From Gemmatimonadota bacterium (GTDB taxonomy: Bacteria > Gemmatimonadota > Gemmatimonadetes > Gemmatimonadales > GWC2-71-9): a DNA stretch of 31,554 nucleotides. The notes under the pieces were generated by a model. That model saw nothing but the letters and a program-made list of their open reading frames with translations. It made no database searches and had not been told where the DNA came from. The stretch covers positions 1-31,554 of the forward strand of contig JANYCP010000321.1 of assembly GCA_025360265.1 (NCBI GenBank), written 5' to 3'. The translations under genes and the position numbers were made by a program. Below, one piece after another: positions 22,345-31,021 of this stretch (position 1 is the stretch's first letter; each line of letters opens with the position of its first letter).

Positions 22345-23498
22345 TTGGTGCGTGCGGGCTTACCGCGCTGGCGGCCGATCGAGACGAGCACCCCGGCCGA
22401 AAGGAGATAGAGCAGTAATGAGACCCGCCCCACGGAAATGAACGGCAGCGTCAGTCCGGTTGATGGCATCAACCAGGTGACCACCGCCGCATGCATGAAC
22501 GCCGTCACGCCAACCGCAACGGTGAGTCCCGAGGCGAGGTAGGTGCCGAACGGATCCGGTGCGGTGAGCGCAATACGGAATCCCATCCAGCAAAAGAGTG
22601 CGAAGCAGATGGCGACGAACACGACGCCAACAAACCCCCACTCTTCGCCGATCACCGACAACATGTAGTCGGAATACACCTCGGCCGTAAATCCCAGCTT
22701 CTGGCTACCGTTAACGAATCCGACGCCCTTGATGCCACCGCCACCGAATCCGATCAATGCCTGACACTCCTGCGTGTCAGTGACACACTCGATCGCACTT
22801 CCTTTGAATGTGTCATGCCGTTTGTGTCGCACGGGGTCGAGTTTCAGCACCAGCACGAGCGCGACGCATCCGATGAGCGCGGCGAGGGCGAGATGGTGCA
22901 ACTTGGCTCCAGCCGTGAAAAGCACGGTCATGCCGATCACCCCAAGGGTCGTCGCCACTGAGTAGCTCGGTTCCAGCGCAACGAGGGCGCACACAAGCCC
23001 GACGGCGGTGATCGGCACGAAGAACCCGGTGTTGAAGTCGCGCAGCCTCGCCCCGAGCGTTGCCGCTGTCGCCGCGAGCCAGGCCGGGAGCGTGAATCGG
23101 GCGATCTCGCCGACTTGAATTCGCGCTCCGGCCTGGATCCATCGATGGGCGCCTTTTACGGCCGGGAAAATCTTTCCCACGACACCGGGTGCTGGCACGC
23201 CCCGCCAACGAACTGCGACAATTCCGATGGCGAGGAGCGCGACGAGCGTCGCGATCAGCATGGGCAGGGCGAGCTTCCGCCAGGTGCGATAGTCTGCATA
23301 CGCCGCAGCCGCGAACAACACACCGCCAATCAACGCCGCGACGCCCTGTTGGGTGGCCTCGTCGAACCACTTCTGCTTGTAGGTGCCCGACGAGTAACTG
23401 CTGGCAATTCCGATCACGGTGAGGATCAGGGTAACGAGCCCAAGCAACCGCGTCTCCCATCGAAATTCTCCCGGATGCCGCACCACCGACGTGCTCAC
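22341..23498 (-). CDS. ftsW: SEDS family septal glycosyltransferase FtsW, with altered motifs
   Basis: FtsW polymerises lipid II into glycan strands at the septum with its partner PBP. The 385-residue protein has about ten membrane helices. The catalytic-loop Asp277 in EVYSDYMLSVIGEEWGF (273-289) is present, as is the GFGGGGIKGVGFVNGSQK motif (250-267). Two signatures differ from what is common: QPDxGT is replaced by EPSYS (176-180), and PFISYGGSS by PFISVGRVS (352-360). An extracytoplasmic loop holds Cys238 and Cys245 in ECVTDTQEC. The start is GTG 23498, overlapping the murD stop (GTGA). Position next to murG and in an operon with the division PBP makes FtsW more likely than RodA. Confidence 0.92.
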   Translation of the reverse strand: MSTSVVRHPGEFRWETRLLGLVTLILTVIGIASSYSSGTYKQKWFDEATQQGVAALIGGVLFAAAAYADYRTWRKLALPMLIATLVALLAIGIVAVRWRGVPAPGVVGKIFPAVKGAHRWIQAGARIQVGEIARFTLPAWLAATAATLGARLRDFNTGFFVPITAVGLVCALVALEPSYSVATTLGVIGMTVLFTAGAKLHHLALAALIGCVALVLVLKLDPVRHKRHDTFKGSAIECVTDTQECQALIGFGGGGIKGVGFVNGSQKLGFTAEVYSDYMLSVIGEEWGFVGVVFVAICFALFCWMGFRIALTAPDPFGTYLASGLTVAVGVTAFMHAAVVTWLMPSTGLTLPFISVGRVSLLLYLLSAGVLVSIGRQRGKPARTK

Positions 23499-24865
23499 AT
23501 TTCCTCCACGAGTGCCCGGAACGTCGCGCCGCGTTGCTCGTAATTGTCGAACATGTCGTAACTCGAGCAGGCCGGAGAAAGCAGCACGGCAGCGCCGGAC
23601 GTCGCCAACGCCTTGGCCTTGGCCACCACATCCTCGAACGTCGTGGCTCGCACCACTCGAATGGCGGGACCGAGATCGTGCTCGATCAAGTCGCCGGCTT
23701 CGCCATATGCGATTACGGCCAGTGCAAGACGACAGAGCGGACCGACCAGGTCGCTGTACGGTTCACCCTTGTGCCGACCGCCGAGCAGCAGCACAAACGG
23801 ACGACTCATCGCCTGAACGGCGACGCGAGTCGACGCGACGTTTGTTGCCTTTGAGTCATTGATCCATAACACCCCATCGACCTCGCGCACTGGCTCCATC
23901 CGGTGACGCAGCGCGCGAAACGTTGCCAGTCCCTGACCGATAAGCGCGCGATCCACACCGACGGCGTGCACCGCGAGTGCAGCGGCCAGTGCATTGGCGA
24001 CATTGTGATCACCCAGCAAGGGCAATTCGGTGCGGTCGAGCAGTGGCTGGCCCGCGAGCACCAGGCGATCGGCTTCCCTGTCATACCAGCCGTCGGCACG
24101 GTGACCCGGTGCGGTTGAAAACGAAAGGTGCCGCCCGGCGACTCGGCGAATCATGCCACGCGAATCGACATCATCGAGATTGCTGACCCAGATGGAATCG
24201 GGGCCGGCGTTCGCGAAGATGCGGGCCTTGTCCGCGAAGTAAGCGGCCAGTGTCGGATACCGGTCGAGATGATCGGGTGCGAGGTTGGTCAGGACGCCAA
24301 CCACGGGCGCCAGATCGGGGCAATCGTGCAATTGAAATGACGAGAGTTCCACGGCAAGCCATTCGGGAAGCGGCTCGGTCATCGCAACGGCCGACAGCGG
24401 ATTGCCGATATTTCCAGCAGCACTGCTGCGGCGTCCAGCGACCCGCAGCAGGTGATCGACGAGCGCCGTAGTGGTGGTCTTGCCGTTCGTTCCCGTGATC
24501 ACGATCGCCGGAACCTCTGCCATGGCACTCAGGCCCAACTGTGCTTCGGCGAACACCGGCACACTCGCCGCTGCGGCGGCGACGACGGGTGGCGCATCGG
24601 GAGGAATTCCTGGTGAGAGCACCAGCGCGGCACTCGCGGCGATGCGCGCCAGATCGTGCCCGCCAATGTCCACCGTGACGGGTGCGCCCGATGCTTCGCG
24701 AAGCGCCGTGGCCGCTTCGACGAGCACCTCTCCGCTGCCGGCATCCGAGACGTAAACGGGCACACCATTCGCGCGCAGCAGCCGCGTGGCCGCGGTCCCG
24801 CTACGCGCCAGTCCGGCAACGCTGACCTCGCGCCCGGAGGCGCGCCAGTCGTCGATCCGACTCAT
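23495..24865 (-). CDS. murD: UDP-N-acetylmuramoylalanine--D-glutamate ligase
   Basis: MurD adds D-Glu to UDP-MurNAc-L-Ala with ATP. The 456-residue product has the N-terminal Rossmann-type start VSVAGLARSGTAATRLL (14-30), LSPGIPPDAP (83-92), the ATP loop ITGTNGKTTTTALV (123-136), ELSSFQLHDCP and NLAPDHLDRY in the central domain, and a C-terminal domain with NDSKATNVAS and the closing LLSPACSSYDMFDNYEQRG, which is a MurD hallmark. The N-terminus is coupled to mraY by ATGA, and its stop overlaps the ftsW GTG. Confidence 0.96.
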   Translation of the reverse strand: MSRIDDWRASGREVSVAGLARSGTAATRLLRANGVPVYVSDAGSGEVLVEAATALREASGAPVTVDIGGHDLARIAASAALVLSPGIPPDAPPVVAAAAASVPVFAEAQLGLSAMAEVPAIVITGTNGKTTTTALVDHLLRVAGRRSSAAGNIGNPLSAVAMTEPLPEWLAVELSSFQLHDCPDLAPVVGVLTNLAPDHLDRYPTLAAYFADKARIFANAGPDSIWVSNLDDVDSRGMIRRVAGRHLSFSTAPGHRADGWYDREADRLVLAGQPLLDRTELPLLGDHNVANALAAALAVHAVGVDRALIGQGLATFRALRHRMEPVREVDGVLWINDSKATNVASTRVAVQAMSRPFVLLLGGRHKGEPYSDLVGPLCRLALAVIAYGEAGDLIEHDLGPAIRVVRATTFEDVVAKAKALATSGAAVLLSPACSSYDMFDNYEQRGATFRALVEEM

Positions 24866-25989
24866 CGCAGCTTGAGCGTCGCCAGCGCCACGAGGGCGCA
24901 GAAGATGCCGAGAATCCAGAACCGAACGACCACGGTGGATTCGGCCCAGCCAAGTTTTTCGAAGTGGTGATGCAAGGGTGCCATGCGGAAGACGCGATGG
25001 CTGTCGGCATACTCGCGGCCGCGCGTGCGACGATTGTACTTGTACGTGCCGATCTGGACCATCACGGAGGCCGCTTCCGCGACAAACACGCCGCCAATGA
25101 TCACCAGGAGGAACTCCGACTTGAGCAGGATGGCCACGGTGGCGAATGATCCGCCAATCGCCAGGCTCCCCGTGTCACCCATGAAGACCTGCGCTGGAAA
25201 TGAGTTGAACCAGAGGAATCCGAGGCACGCGCCCATGAGCGCCGCGCAGAAGACGGCGAGTTCGCCCGATCCCGGCAAGTAGAAAAGGTTGAGATAACTC
25301 GTGGCATCGACGCGCCCGAGCAGATAGGCAAACGATGCGAACGCGGCCGCCGCGATAATGGACAGGCCGGTGGCGAGGCCATCGAGTCCATCGGTGAGGT
25401 TGACGGCGTTGGAGAAGCCGGTCACGACGCCAGTCACGAACAGCACGTATACCGCCGGCACAAACACCACCACCAGGTACTTGAAGAACGGCACCGTCGT
25501 GGCGGCCGCCGGCACCGTCCCGGCTGCGACGACTGGCCACTTGAGCAGCATCAGTCCCAGTGTCACGCCGAAGAGTACCTGGCCGGCAAGCTTCCACTTC
25601 GCGACCAGCCCGCGCGATCGCCCTTCCACCACCTTGAGGTAGTCGTCGAAGAATCCGATCGCGCCGGTCCAGAGCATCGAAACGACGGTCACGATCACGA
25701 ACCGATTATTGAGCGGTGCCCAGAGCAGTGTCGGGATCACGGTCGCGGCGATGATGATCAAGCCACCCATGGTCGGCGTGCCGCGCTTCGCTTGATGACT
25801 GGCCGGCCCTTCAGCGCGGATCACCTGTCCCACCTTGTGCTCCCGCAACTTGCGGATGATCCACGGACCGAGGGCGAAGGCGATCAGCAGTGCGGTGACC
25901 ATCGCCCCTGCGGCACGAAATGAGATGTAGGTAAACAGGTTGAAGATCAGGTACTTCTTCCCGAGCGGAGCAAACAGGTAGTAGAGCAT
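24862..25989 (-). CDS. mraY: Phospho-MurNAc-pentapeptide transferase
   Basis: MraY moves phospho-MurNAc-pentapeptide onto undecaprenyl phosphate, making lipid I at the inner membrane. The 375-residue protein has about ten helices. Family signatures include KRGTPTMGGL (68-77), the Asp pair in GFFDDYLKV (112-120), NLTDGLDGLATG in the Mg-binding loop and the histidine motif APLHHHFEKLGW near the C-terminus. It starts six bases after the murF stop, with GAGG overlapping that stop as ribosome binding site. The murD ATG overlaps its own stop. Confidence 0.97.
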   Translation of the reverse strand: MLYYLFAPLGKKYLIFNLFTYISFRAAGAMVTALLIAFALGPWIIRKLREHKVGQVIRAEGPASHQAKRGTPTMGGLIIIAATVIPTLLWAPLNNRFVIVTVVSMLWTGAIGFFDDYLKVVEGRSRGLVAKWKLAGQVLFGVTLGLMLLKWPVVAAGTVPAAATTVPFFKYLVVVFVPAVYVLFVTGVVTGFSNAVNLTDGLDGLATGLSIIAAAAFASFAYLLGRVDATSYLNLFYLPGSGELAVFCAALMGACLGFLWFNSFPAQVFMGDTGSLAIGGSFATVAILLKSEFLLVIIGGVFVAEAASVMVQIGTYKYNRRTRGREYADSHRVFRMAPLHHHFEKLGWAESTVVVRFWILGIFCALVALATLKLR

Positions 25990-25995
25990 CCGACC

Positions 25996-27348
25996 TCAGG
26001 CCTCGGCCGCGTGCGGGAGAATCGCGGGAAGAATACGTTCGAGCGTCACACCACGAGAACCCTTCAGGACCACCAATTCGTCACCACGCAACACGGCAGC
26101 GAGCATCGGCCCCATCGACATCGCGTCGGGCGCCTCGATCAACGTACCGGCAAAGTGGCTGCGATGCTCCGCGAACGCCGGGACGAAGTCACCCACCAGA
26201 GCCAGCACGTCGGGCGCGAGCGTTGCCAACCAGCCGGCGACCTCACCATGCAGTCCATCCGCATGGGCACCCAGCTCGCGCATGCTCCCGGCAACGAACA
26301 CCAGGCGGCGGCCCGGCCGCAGCTCGCGAGCCAGCGCGATCGCCGTCGCAAACGATTGCGGATTGGCGTTGTAGCTGTCATTCACCACGGTCAGGCCATC
26401 GTGCTGCGACAGTTCGCCCCGTCCGCCCGGAACGGAAAACTGCTCGAGTGCCGCAGCGACCGCACCGAGATCAAGCTGCAGCTCGCGGGCAATCGCCCAG
26501 GCGAACATCGCGTTGCCTGCCTGATGCATTCCTCGAGCCGCCAGCGTGAAGCGATGGCCATCAACCGACACCACCGGCCGTCCGTCCGCGCCTACTGCAA
26601 CCGAGTCCGGCACGATATCCGCACCAGCGAGTCCGGCAGTGATCACTCGGCGCGCACGCGCCCTGGCCCCCGGAGCGAGCGACGGCGGCTCCGTGCCGAC
26701 AATCGCCAGTGGTACGTCCTTGGACAGCGAGAGTTTTTCCTCGATTACCCGCTCGACGCAGCCAAACCCTTCGAGATGCCCGGCACCGGCGTTCAGTACG
26801 ACGGCGATGTCGGGCCGAAGAATTTCCCGATAGCGCGGGATCTCGCCCGGCAGGTTCGCGCCAGCCTCGACCACGAGTGCCTCGGTATCGGCCGGCGCCT
26901 GCAGGATGGTGAGCGGAACGCCGACGAGGTTGTTGTCGTTCGCGCGCGTCTTGTGCACCCGCCACCGAGTCGCCAGTACGGCGGCAATCATTTCCTTGGT
27001 GGACGTCTTGCCGTTCTGGCCAGTGATCCCGATCACCGGACCGCTGCACCGGTCACGCTGCGCGGCCGCGAGATCGCCAAGCGCGTGCAGTGTGTCAGTT
27101 ACTTCATAGAAAAGCAGGCCCGCGAGGGCAGGCGTCCCGCGCCGCACCACAGCGCCAGTGGCACCGGCGTCACGGGCGGCGGCCAGGAAGTCGTGGGCAT
27201 CGAACCGCTCGCCGCTGAGTGCCACAAAGAGCGCACCCGGTGACAGCGTGCGCGTGTCGGTGACGATGGTGTGATAGGTGATGTCAGCAGATCCACCGAT
27301 GCCGAGTGCGGTTCGCACCCATTGATCCGGAAAGCGTGATGGCGTCAT
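25996..27348 (-). CDS. murF: UDP-MurNAc-tripeptide--D-Ala-D-Ala ligase
   Basis: MurF adds D-Ala-D-Ala to complete the UDP-MurNAc-pentapeptide. The 450-residue product has an N-terminal domain with DTRTLSPGALFVALSGERFD (31-50), the ATP loop GITGQNGKTSTKEM (107-120), central EAGANLPGEI, and the C-terminal NDSYNANPQSF motif typical of MurF. The dipeptide must come from a D-Ala-D-Ala ligase coded elsewhere, since no ddl lies in this window; the D-Ala itself comes from Alr at 2255-3337. The ATG overlaps the murE stop (ATGA). Confidence 0.96.
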   Translation of the reverse strand: MTPSRFPDQWVRTALGIGGSADITYHTIVTDTRTLSPGALFVALSGERFDAHDFLAAARDAGATGAVVRRGTPALAGLLFYEVTDTLHALGDLAAAQRDRCSGPVIGITGQNGKTSTKEMIAAVLATRWRVHKTRANDNNLVGVPLTILQAPADTEALVVEAGANLPGEIPRYREILRPDIAVVLNAGAGHLEGFGCVERVIEEKLSLSKDVPLAIVGTEPPSLAPGARARARRVITAGLAGADIVPDSVAVGADGRPVVSVDGHRFTLAARGMHQAGNAMFAWAIARELQLDLGAVAAALEQFSVPGGRGELSQHDGLTVVNDSYNANPQSFATAIALARELRPGRRLVFVAGSMRELGAHADGLHGEVAGWLATLAPDVLALVGDFVPAFAEHRSHFAGTLIEAPDAMSMGPMLAAVLRGDELVVLKGSRGVTLERILPAILPHAAEA

Positions 27349-28790
27349 GCAAGCAGCGACGCCACGATTTCTCGCTCGTCGAAATGGCGGTAGTTGGTCC
27401 CCTCGATCTGGTACGTCTCATGCCCCTTGCCAACCAGCAACACAGTATCACCAGGACGTGCCGCCTTGAGCGCGTGCGCAATCGCTTCCTCACGATCGAA
27501 GATTCGATCGAACGAACCCGCAGGCATCCCAGCGACGATGTCGTCGATGATTTTTTCCGGGTCCTCACGGCGCGGATTGTCGGACGTCACGATGACCCGG
27601 TCGGCGAAGTCCGCCGCGATCTTGCCCATGATCGGCCGCTTGGCGGCATCGCGCTCTCCGCCACAACCAAAGAGAATGAAAAACTTTCCCGGAATGAGCG
27701 GGCGCAGCATCGAGAACACACGCTGATAGGCGTCGGGGGTGTGGGCATAGTCGCGAAGCACGGTGAACGGTTTATCAGCAAGCCGCTCCATGCGCCCGGG
27801 CACCTGCGGCGCACTGGCGAGTCGCTCCACGACTTCGTCAATCGACTCACCGAGTCCGAGTGCCACCGCCGCTGCACCCACCGCATTGGCCACGTTGAAT
27901 TCGCCCAGAAATGGAATGCTCACCTCGCGGGTACCGAAACGTCCGCCCAAGGTGAAGCGCGACCCCGACGAGCTGTACACAGCATCCGTCACCGGCAGAT
28001 CGGCATCGCGCGCCGAGCCCCATGCGATCGTGCGACGGTCGGTGCGCAACGTGCCCCATGCCGCATCGTCGGCGTTGATCGAAAGCACCCCGTCTGGCAC
28101 CACCAGATCGGCGAGCCGCAGCTTCGCCGCGAGATATGCGTCCAGCGTCAGGTGATAGTCGAGATGTTCGTGCGTGAGATTCGTGAAAATGCCAGCGGCG
28201 AATGCCAGTCCATCCAGGCGTCCCTGATCAAGCGCGTGTGACGACGTCTCCATCGCGACGTGTCGCACGCCGCGATCGAAGAGTCCGCGAAAGGTGGCCT
28301 GCAGGTCGAGCGGCCCCGGCGTGGTGAGCGAACCTGCCGACGATTTGACCCGCTCGCCATTCGCATCGAAGGCGCCGAGCGTCCCGATGCTGCCGGCGTC
28401 GCCCTCGCGATTGAGCAGGTGACGCATCATCGCCGTGGTGGTGGTTTTTCCATTCGTACCCGTAATCCCCACCAACTGCATCTGTCGCGTCGGACGATCG
28501 TACCACGTCTCGGCCACGATCTGCGCAGCACGCCGTCCATCACGCACCACCACCATCGGCACCATTGCGGTGACGGCCTGTTCGACAAGCAGCGCACTCG
28601 CCCCGTTGCCCACGGCCTGTGGAATGAAGGTGTGGCCGTCAACCGCAGAACCGCGAAGCGCCATGAAAAGCGTGCCCGGCTTCACGCTGCGCGAGTCGAC
28701 GTCGATCCGGTCAAGTTCAACGTCTGCCGTGGGCGCCACGACGACCAGATCCTGACGACGCAGCGCCTTGATCAGCAGTTGAAGATTCAT
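27345..28790 (-). CDS. murE: UDP-MurNAc-L-Ala-D-Glu--meso-DAP ligase
   Basis: MurE adds the third stem-peptide residue. The 481-residue product has DSRSVKPGTLFMALRG (32-47), the ATP loop GITGTNGKTTTTAMM (108-122), the carbamylated-Lys region around Lys223 (YLAAKLRLADLV) and the C-terminal DNPR (404-407) in TSDNPRRED. DNPR is the accepted marker for meso-diaminopimelate rather than lysine, so this organism should have DAP-type peptidoglycan. GKGHETYQ near the end matches the family. Its ATG overlaps the ftsI stop, and its stop overlaps murF, both as ATGA. Confidence 0.96.
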   Translation of the reverse strand: MNLQLLIKALRRQDLVVVAPTADVELDRIDVDSRSVKPGTLFMALRGSAVDGHTFIPQAVGNGASALLVEQAVTAMVPMVVVRDGRRAAQIVAETWYDRPTRQMQLVGITGTNGKTTTTAMMRHLLNREGDAGSIGTLGAFDANGERVKSSAGSLTTPGPLDLQATFRGLFDRGVRHVAMETSSHALDQGRLDGLAFAAGIFTNLTHEHLDYHLTLDAYLAAKLRLADLVVPDGVLSINADDAAWGTLRTDRRTIAWGSARDADLPVTDAVYSSSGSRFTLGGRFGTREVSIPFLGEFNVANAVGAAAVALGLGESIDEVVERLASAPQVPGRMERLADKPFTVLRDYAHTPDAYQRVFSMLRPLIPGKFFILFGCGGERDAAKRPIMGKIAADFADRVIVTSDNPRREDPEKIIDDIVAGMPAGSFDRIFDREEAIAHALKAARPGDTVLLVGKGHETYQIEGTNYRHFDEREIVASLLA

Positions 28791-30739
28791 TGGCCCGAGT
28801 CGGCGCGCACGGTGACGACCGTCCCGCGCGGCAGCGAGTCGCCGGCCGACGGTGTGGTGCCCTTGACACGCGCGCGGCCCACGACGCGCGCCTGAAAACC
28901 GGCGCGTTCGAGCAGCGCCACAGCCCCGCGTAGCGATTGCCCGGCGACGCTCGGCACCACGGCGAGTACTGCCCCGCCATGGGCAGCTCCAACCGGAAAA
29001 GCGACGCGACGTACCGGCGTCGAATCAAGATCGGGTACTTGCACGGTGCGTGGTGCAGTGGCCTGCGTGAGCAAGGTGCGATCAAGCGGGCTGCGGGTCG
29101 ACGCAAGCGCCTGCAGCAAGAACTGCTTGACGACTGGTGCGGCGACATCACCGCCATGGTTCAGGCCGTTGTTAGGGCGATCGACCATGACGTACACCAC
29201 GATCTGCGGTGACTGCTCGGGGAAAATGCCGACGAATGACGTGCGATATCCGGCCTCGGGGTGCCCCTCAACCACCTCGGCCGTGCCGGTCTTACCAGGA
29301 ACCTTGATCCCATCGAGTTGTGCCTTGGCGCCGGTGCCGCCATTACCCTCGGTCATGCTGAGATATTCCATCATGTGTCTTGCGATGGAATCCGGCACCG
29401 CTTGGCGCACAGTGTCAGGCCGGTGCCGCCATGTCACCACGCCGTTCTCGTCGCGCACTTCGCGGATCAGGCTCGGCGTCATCAAGGTGCCATGATTGGC
29501 GATCGCCGCGAATCCCATTGCCAGCTGCAGTGCGCTCGCAGTCCATTCATACCCCATGGCGAGCGACGGCTGCGTCAGCCTCCAGTTGATCCACGGCGGA
29601 CGCACCAGTCTCCCCGGTGCCTCGGCGGGAAAACCAAGGCCGGGGGATGTGCCAAAGCCAAAATCGCGGATCGCTTCGTATTGCTGCTCCGATTTGAGCT
29701 TCAACGAGAACTTCGACATCGCCACGTTGCTCGAGAACTTCACCGCCATGCCAACCGTGACCGGCCCGTGCAAATGACTGACGTCATTAATGGCCCGCAG
29801 CTTCGGTCTACCATAATCCATCATCCAATGACCATTCTCGCCATCCACCGGCGTAGTGTCCGACCCGAATCGGAGCATCGCTGCAACGGTAAACAGCTTC
29901 GACGTCGATCCCGGTGAGAATGGCTCGACGATCGCCGACGTGGTCGAGACCATACTCCCACCGATCGTATCCCGTCGCAGCGACGCGATCGCATAGATCT
30001 CGCCGGTGTGGACATCGACGACCACCACGTCGCCGCCCCGCGCTTTATTGTCCTTGACCGCTTGATCCAATGCCCCCTCAGCGATTCCCTGCATGTCGGC
30101 GTCGATGGTGAGTGTCACGTCATGGCCCGCAACTGGGTCGACCACTGTCGCGCCTGGCGCCGGCAACAAATTCCCCTTCGAGTCAAGCAGGAAATGCTCA
30201 CGACCAGCCTGTCCCTGCAACAATGTGTCGAGCACGCGCTCCAACCCCTCAATGCCAACCACACTGTCACGAGCGAGCCGGCCGAGGACGCGGTCGGCGA
30301 GCGACTTCATCGGATATTGGCGCGAGTAGAGGCGTTCGAGTCGCACGCCACGCACGCCGCGAATCGGCTCAATGTCTTCCGCACCGAACGGACCCTGGAA
30401 GTTTGGATAGGGCTTGGCGAACTGCTCGTCCACACGCGCACGGCTCAGCTTTGGCAGGTTGAGCACCAGTGCCCGCAGAGCCGTCGTGTCGCGCACCCGA
30501 TTGAGCGAGATCTTGACCCGATACTGTTCGTGACTCACCGCCAGCGGTTGCCCGTTCCGGTCGTAGAGCCTGCCACGACGCGCTGGCATGTCTCGGTCGG
30601 TCTCTCGACTACTGGCCGCCTTGAGCGCCCAGGTCTTGTGATGGACCACCTGCAACCAGAAACTCCGGCCGACAACCACCGCACCGCCGAGCAGCAGCAC
30701 AGCTTCGAGAAAGACGATACGCGCAGCGGGCTTCGCCAT
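28787..30739 (-). CDS. ftsI: Division transpeptidase (class B PBP) with C-terminal PASTA domain
   Basis: This protein cross-links septal peptidoglycan together with FtsW. The 650-residue product has one membrane anchor (about 8-26), a PBP dimerisation domain with RRGRLYDRNGQPLAVS (54-69), and the transpeptidase domain with the active-site SxxK Ser278-Lys281 in FSPGSTSKLFT, SxN at 336-338 and KTG at 483-485 (PGKTGTAEVV). The C-terminus (about 593-646, VVPSVAGQSLRGAVALLERAG) is a PASTA domain. That domain is missing from enterobacterial FtsI but present in SpoVD and Pbp2x-type proteins. Its ATG directly follows the ftsL stop with no gap, and murE begins in its stop codon. Confidence 0.95.
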   Translation of the reverse strand: MAKPAARIVFLEAVLLLGGAVVVGRSFWLQVVHHKTWALKAASSRETDRDMPARRGRLYDRNGQPLAVSHEQYRVKISLNRVRDTTALRALVLNLPKLSRARVDEQFAKPYPNFQGPFGAEDIEPIRGVRGVRLERLYSRQYPMKSLADRVLGRLARDSVVGIEGLERVLDTLLQGQAGREHFLLDSKGNLLPAPGATVVDPVAGHDVTLTIDADMQGIAEGALDQAVKDNKARGGDVVVVDVHTGEIYAIASLRRDTIGGSMVSTTSAIVEPFSPGSTSKLFTVAAMLRFGSDTTPVDGENGHWMMDYGRPKLRAINDVSHLHGPVTVGMAVKFSSNVAMSKFSLKLKSEQQYEAIRDFGFGTSPGLGFPAEAPGRLVRPPWINWRLTQPSLAMGYEWTASALQLAMGFAAIANHGTLMTPSLIREVRDENGVVTWRHRPDTVRQAVPDSIARHMMEYLSMTEGNGGTGAKAQLDGIKVPGKTGTAEVVEGHPEAGYRTSFVGIFPEQSPQIVVYVMVDRPNNGLNHGGDVAAPVVKQFLLQALASTRSPLDRTLLTQATAPRTVQVPDLDSTPVRRVAFPVGAAHGGAVLAVVPSVAGQSLRGAVALLERAGFQARVVGRARVKGTTPSAGDSLPRGTVVTVRADSGQ

Positions 30740-31021
30740 TCAGCGTTCGCGCGGTACTGGGAGAATCTGCAATTCGGTGTCCGACGTGAACCGCAGGCCG
30801 AGCAACTTCGCCTTGGGTGCGAGATCCGAGCGGCTCTTCATGCCGGCGACTTTTGCTTCAAGGTCGCCGCGAATGCCGTCGAGCGCCTGCATGTGCGCCT
30901 CGAGTGAGTCGACACGCGTGCGCATCTCGAAGCCGGCCTTCGTGCGAAGCACGATGGCGGCCACGGCAGCGAGAAACACTGCCGTCCAGACGAAGACAAG
31001 GTGACGACCTCTAACCTGCAT
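30740..31021 (-). CDS. ftsL: Cell division protein FtsL
   Basis: FtsL is a small bitopic divisome protein that pairs with FtsB and FtsQ and activates FtsWI. The 93-residue product has a short basic start (MQVRGRH), one membrane helix (about 7-25) and a periplasmic coiled coil (about 29-66, with leucine-rich heptads), then GLRFTSDTELQILPVP. Sequence identity is low in this family, so the call rests on size, topology and its place between rsmH and ftsI. ATG 31021 lies inside the end of rsmH (11-base overlap); upstream in-frame starts up to 31075 are deeper in rsmH and would break the usual topology. Confidence 0.88.
   Translation of the reverse strand: MQVRGRHLVFVWTAVFLAAVAAIVLRTKAGFEMRTRVDSLEAHMQALDGIRGDLEAKVAGMKSRSDLAPKAKLLGLRFTSDTELQILPVPRER

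Noticed and set aside
26011..27243. Long plus-strand open frame (410 codons) opposite murF
   Set aside because: It mirrors murF codons and its product has no recognisable domain, signal or ribosome binding site.
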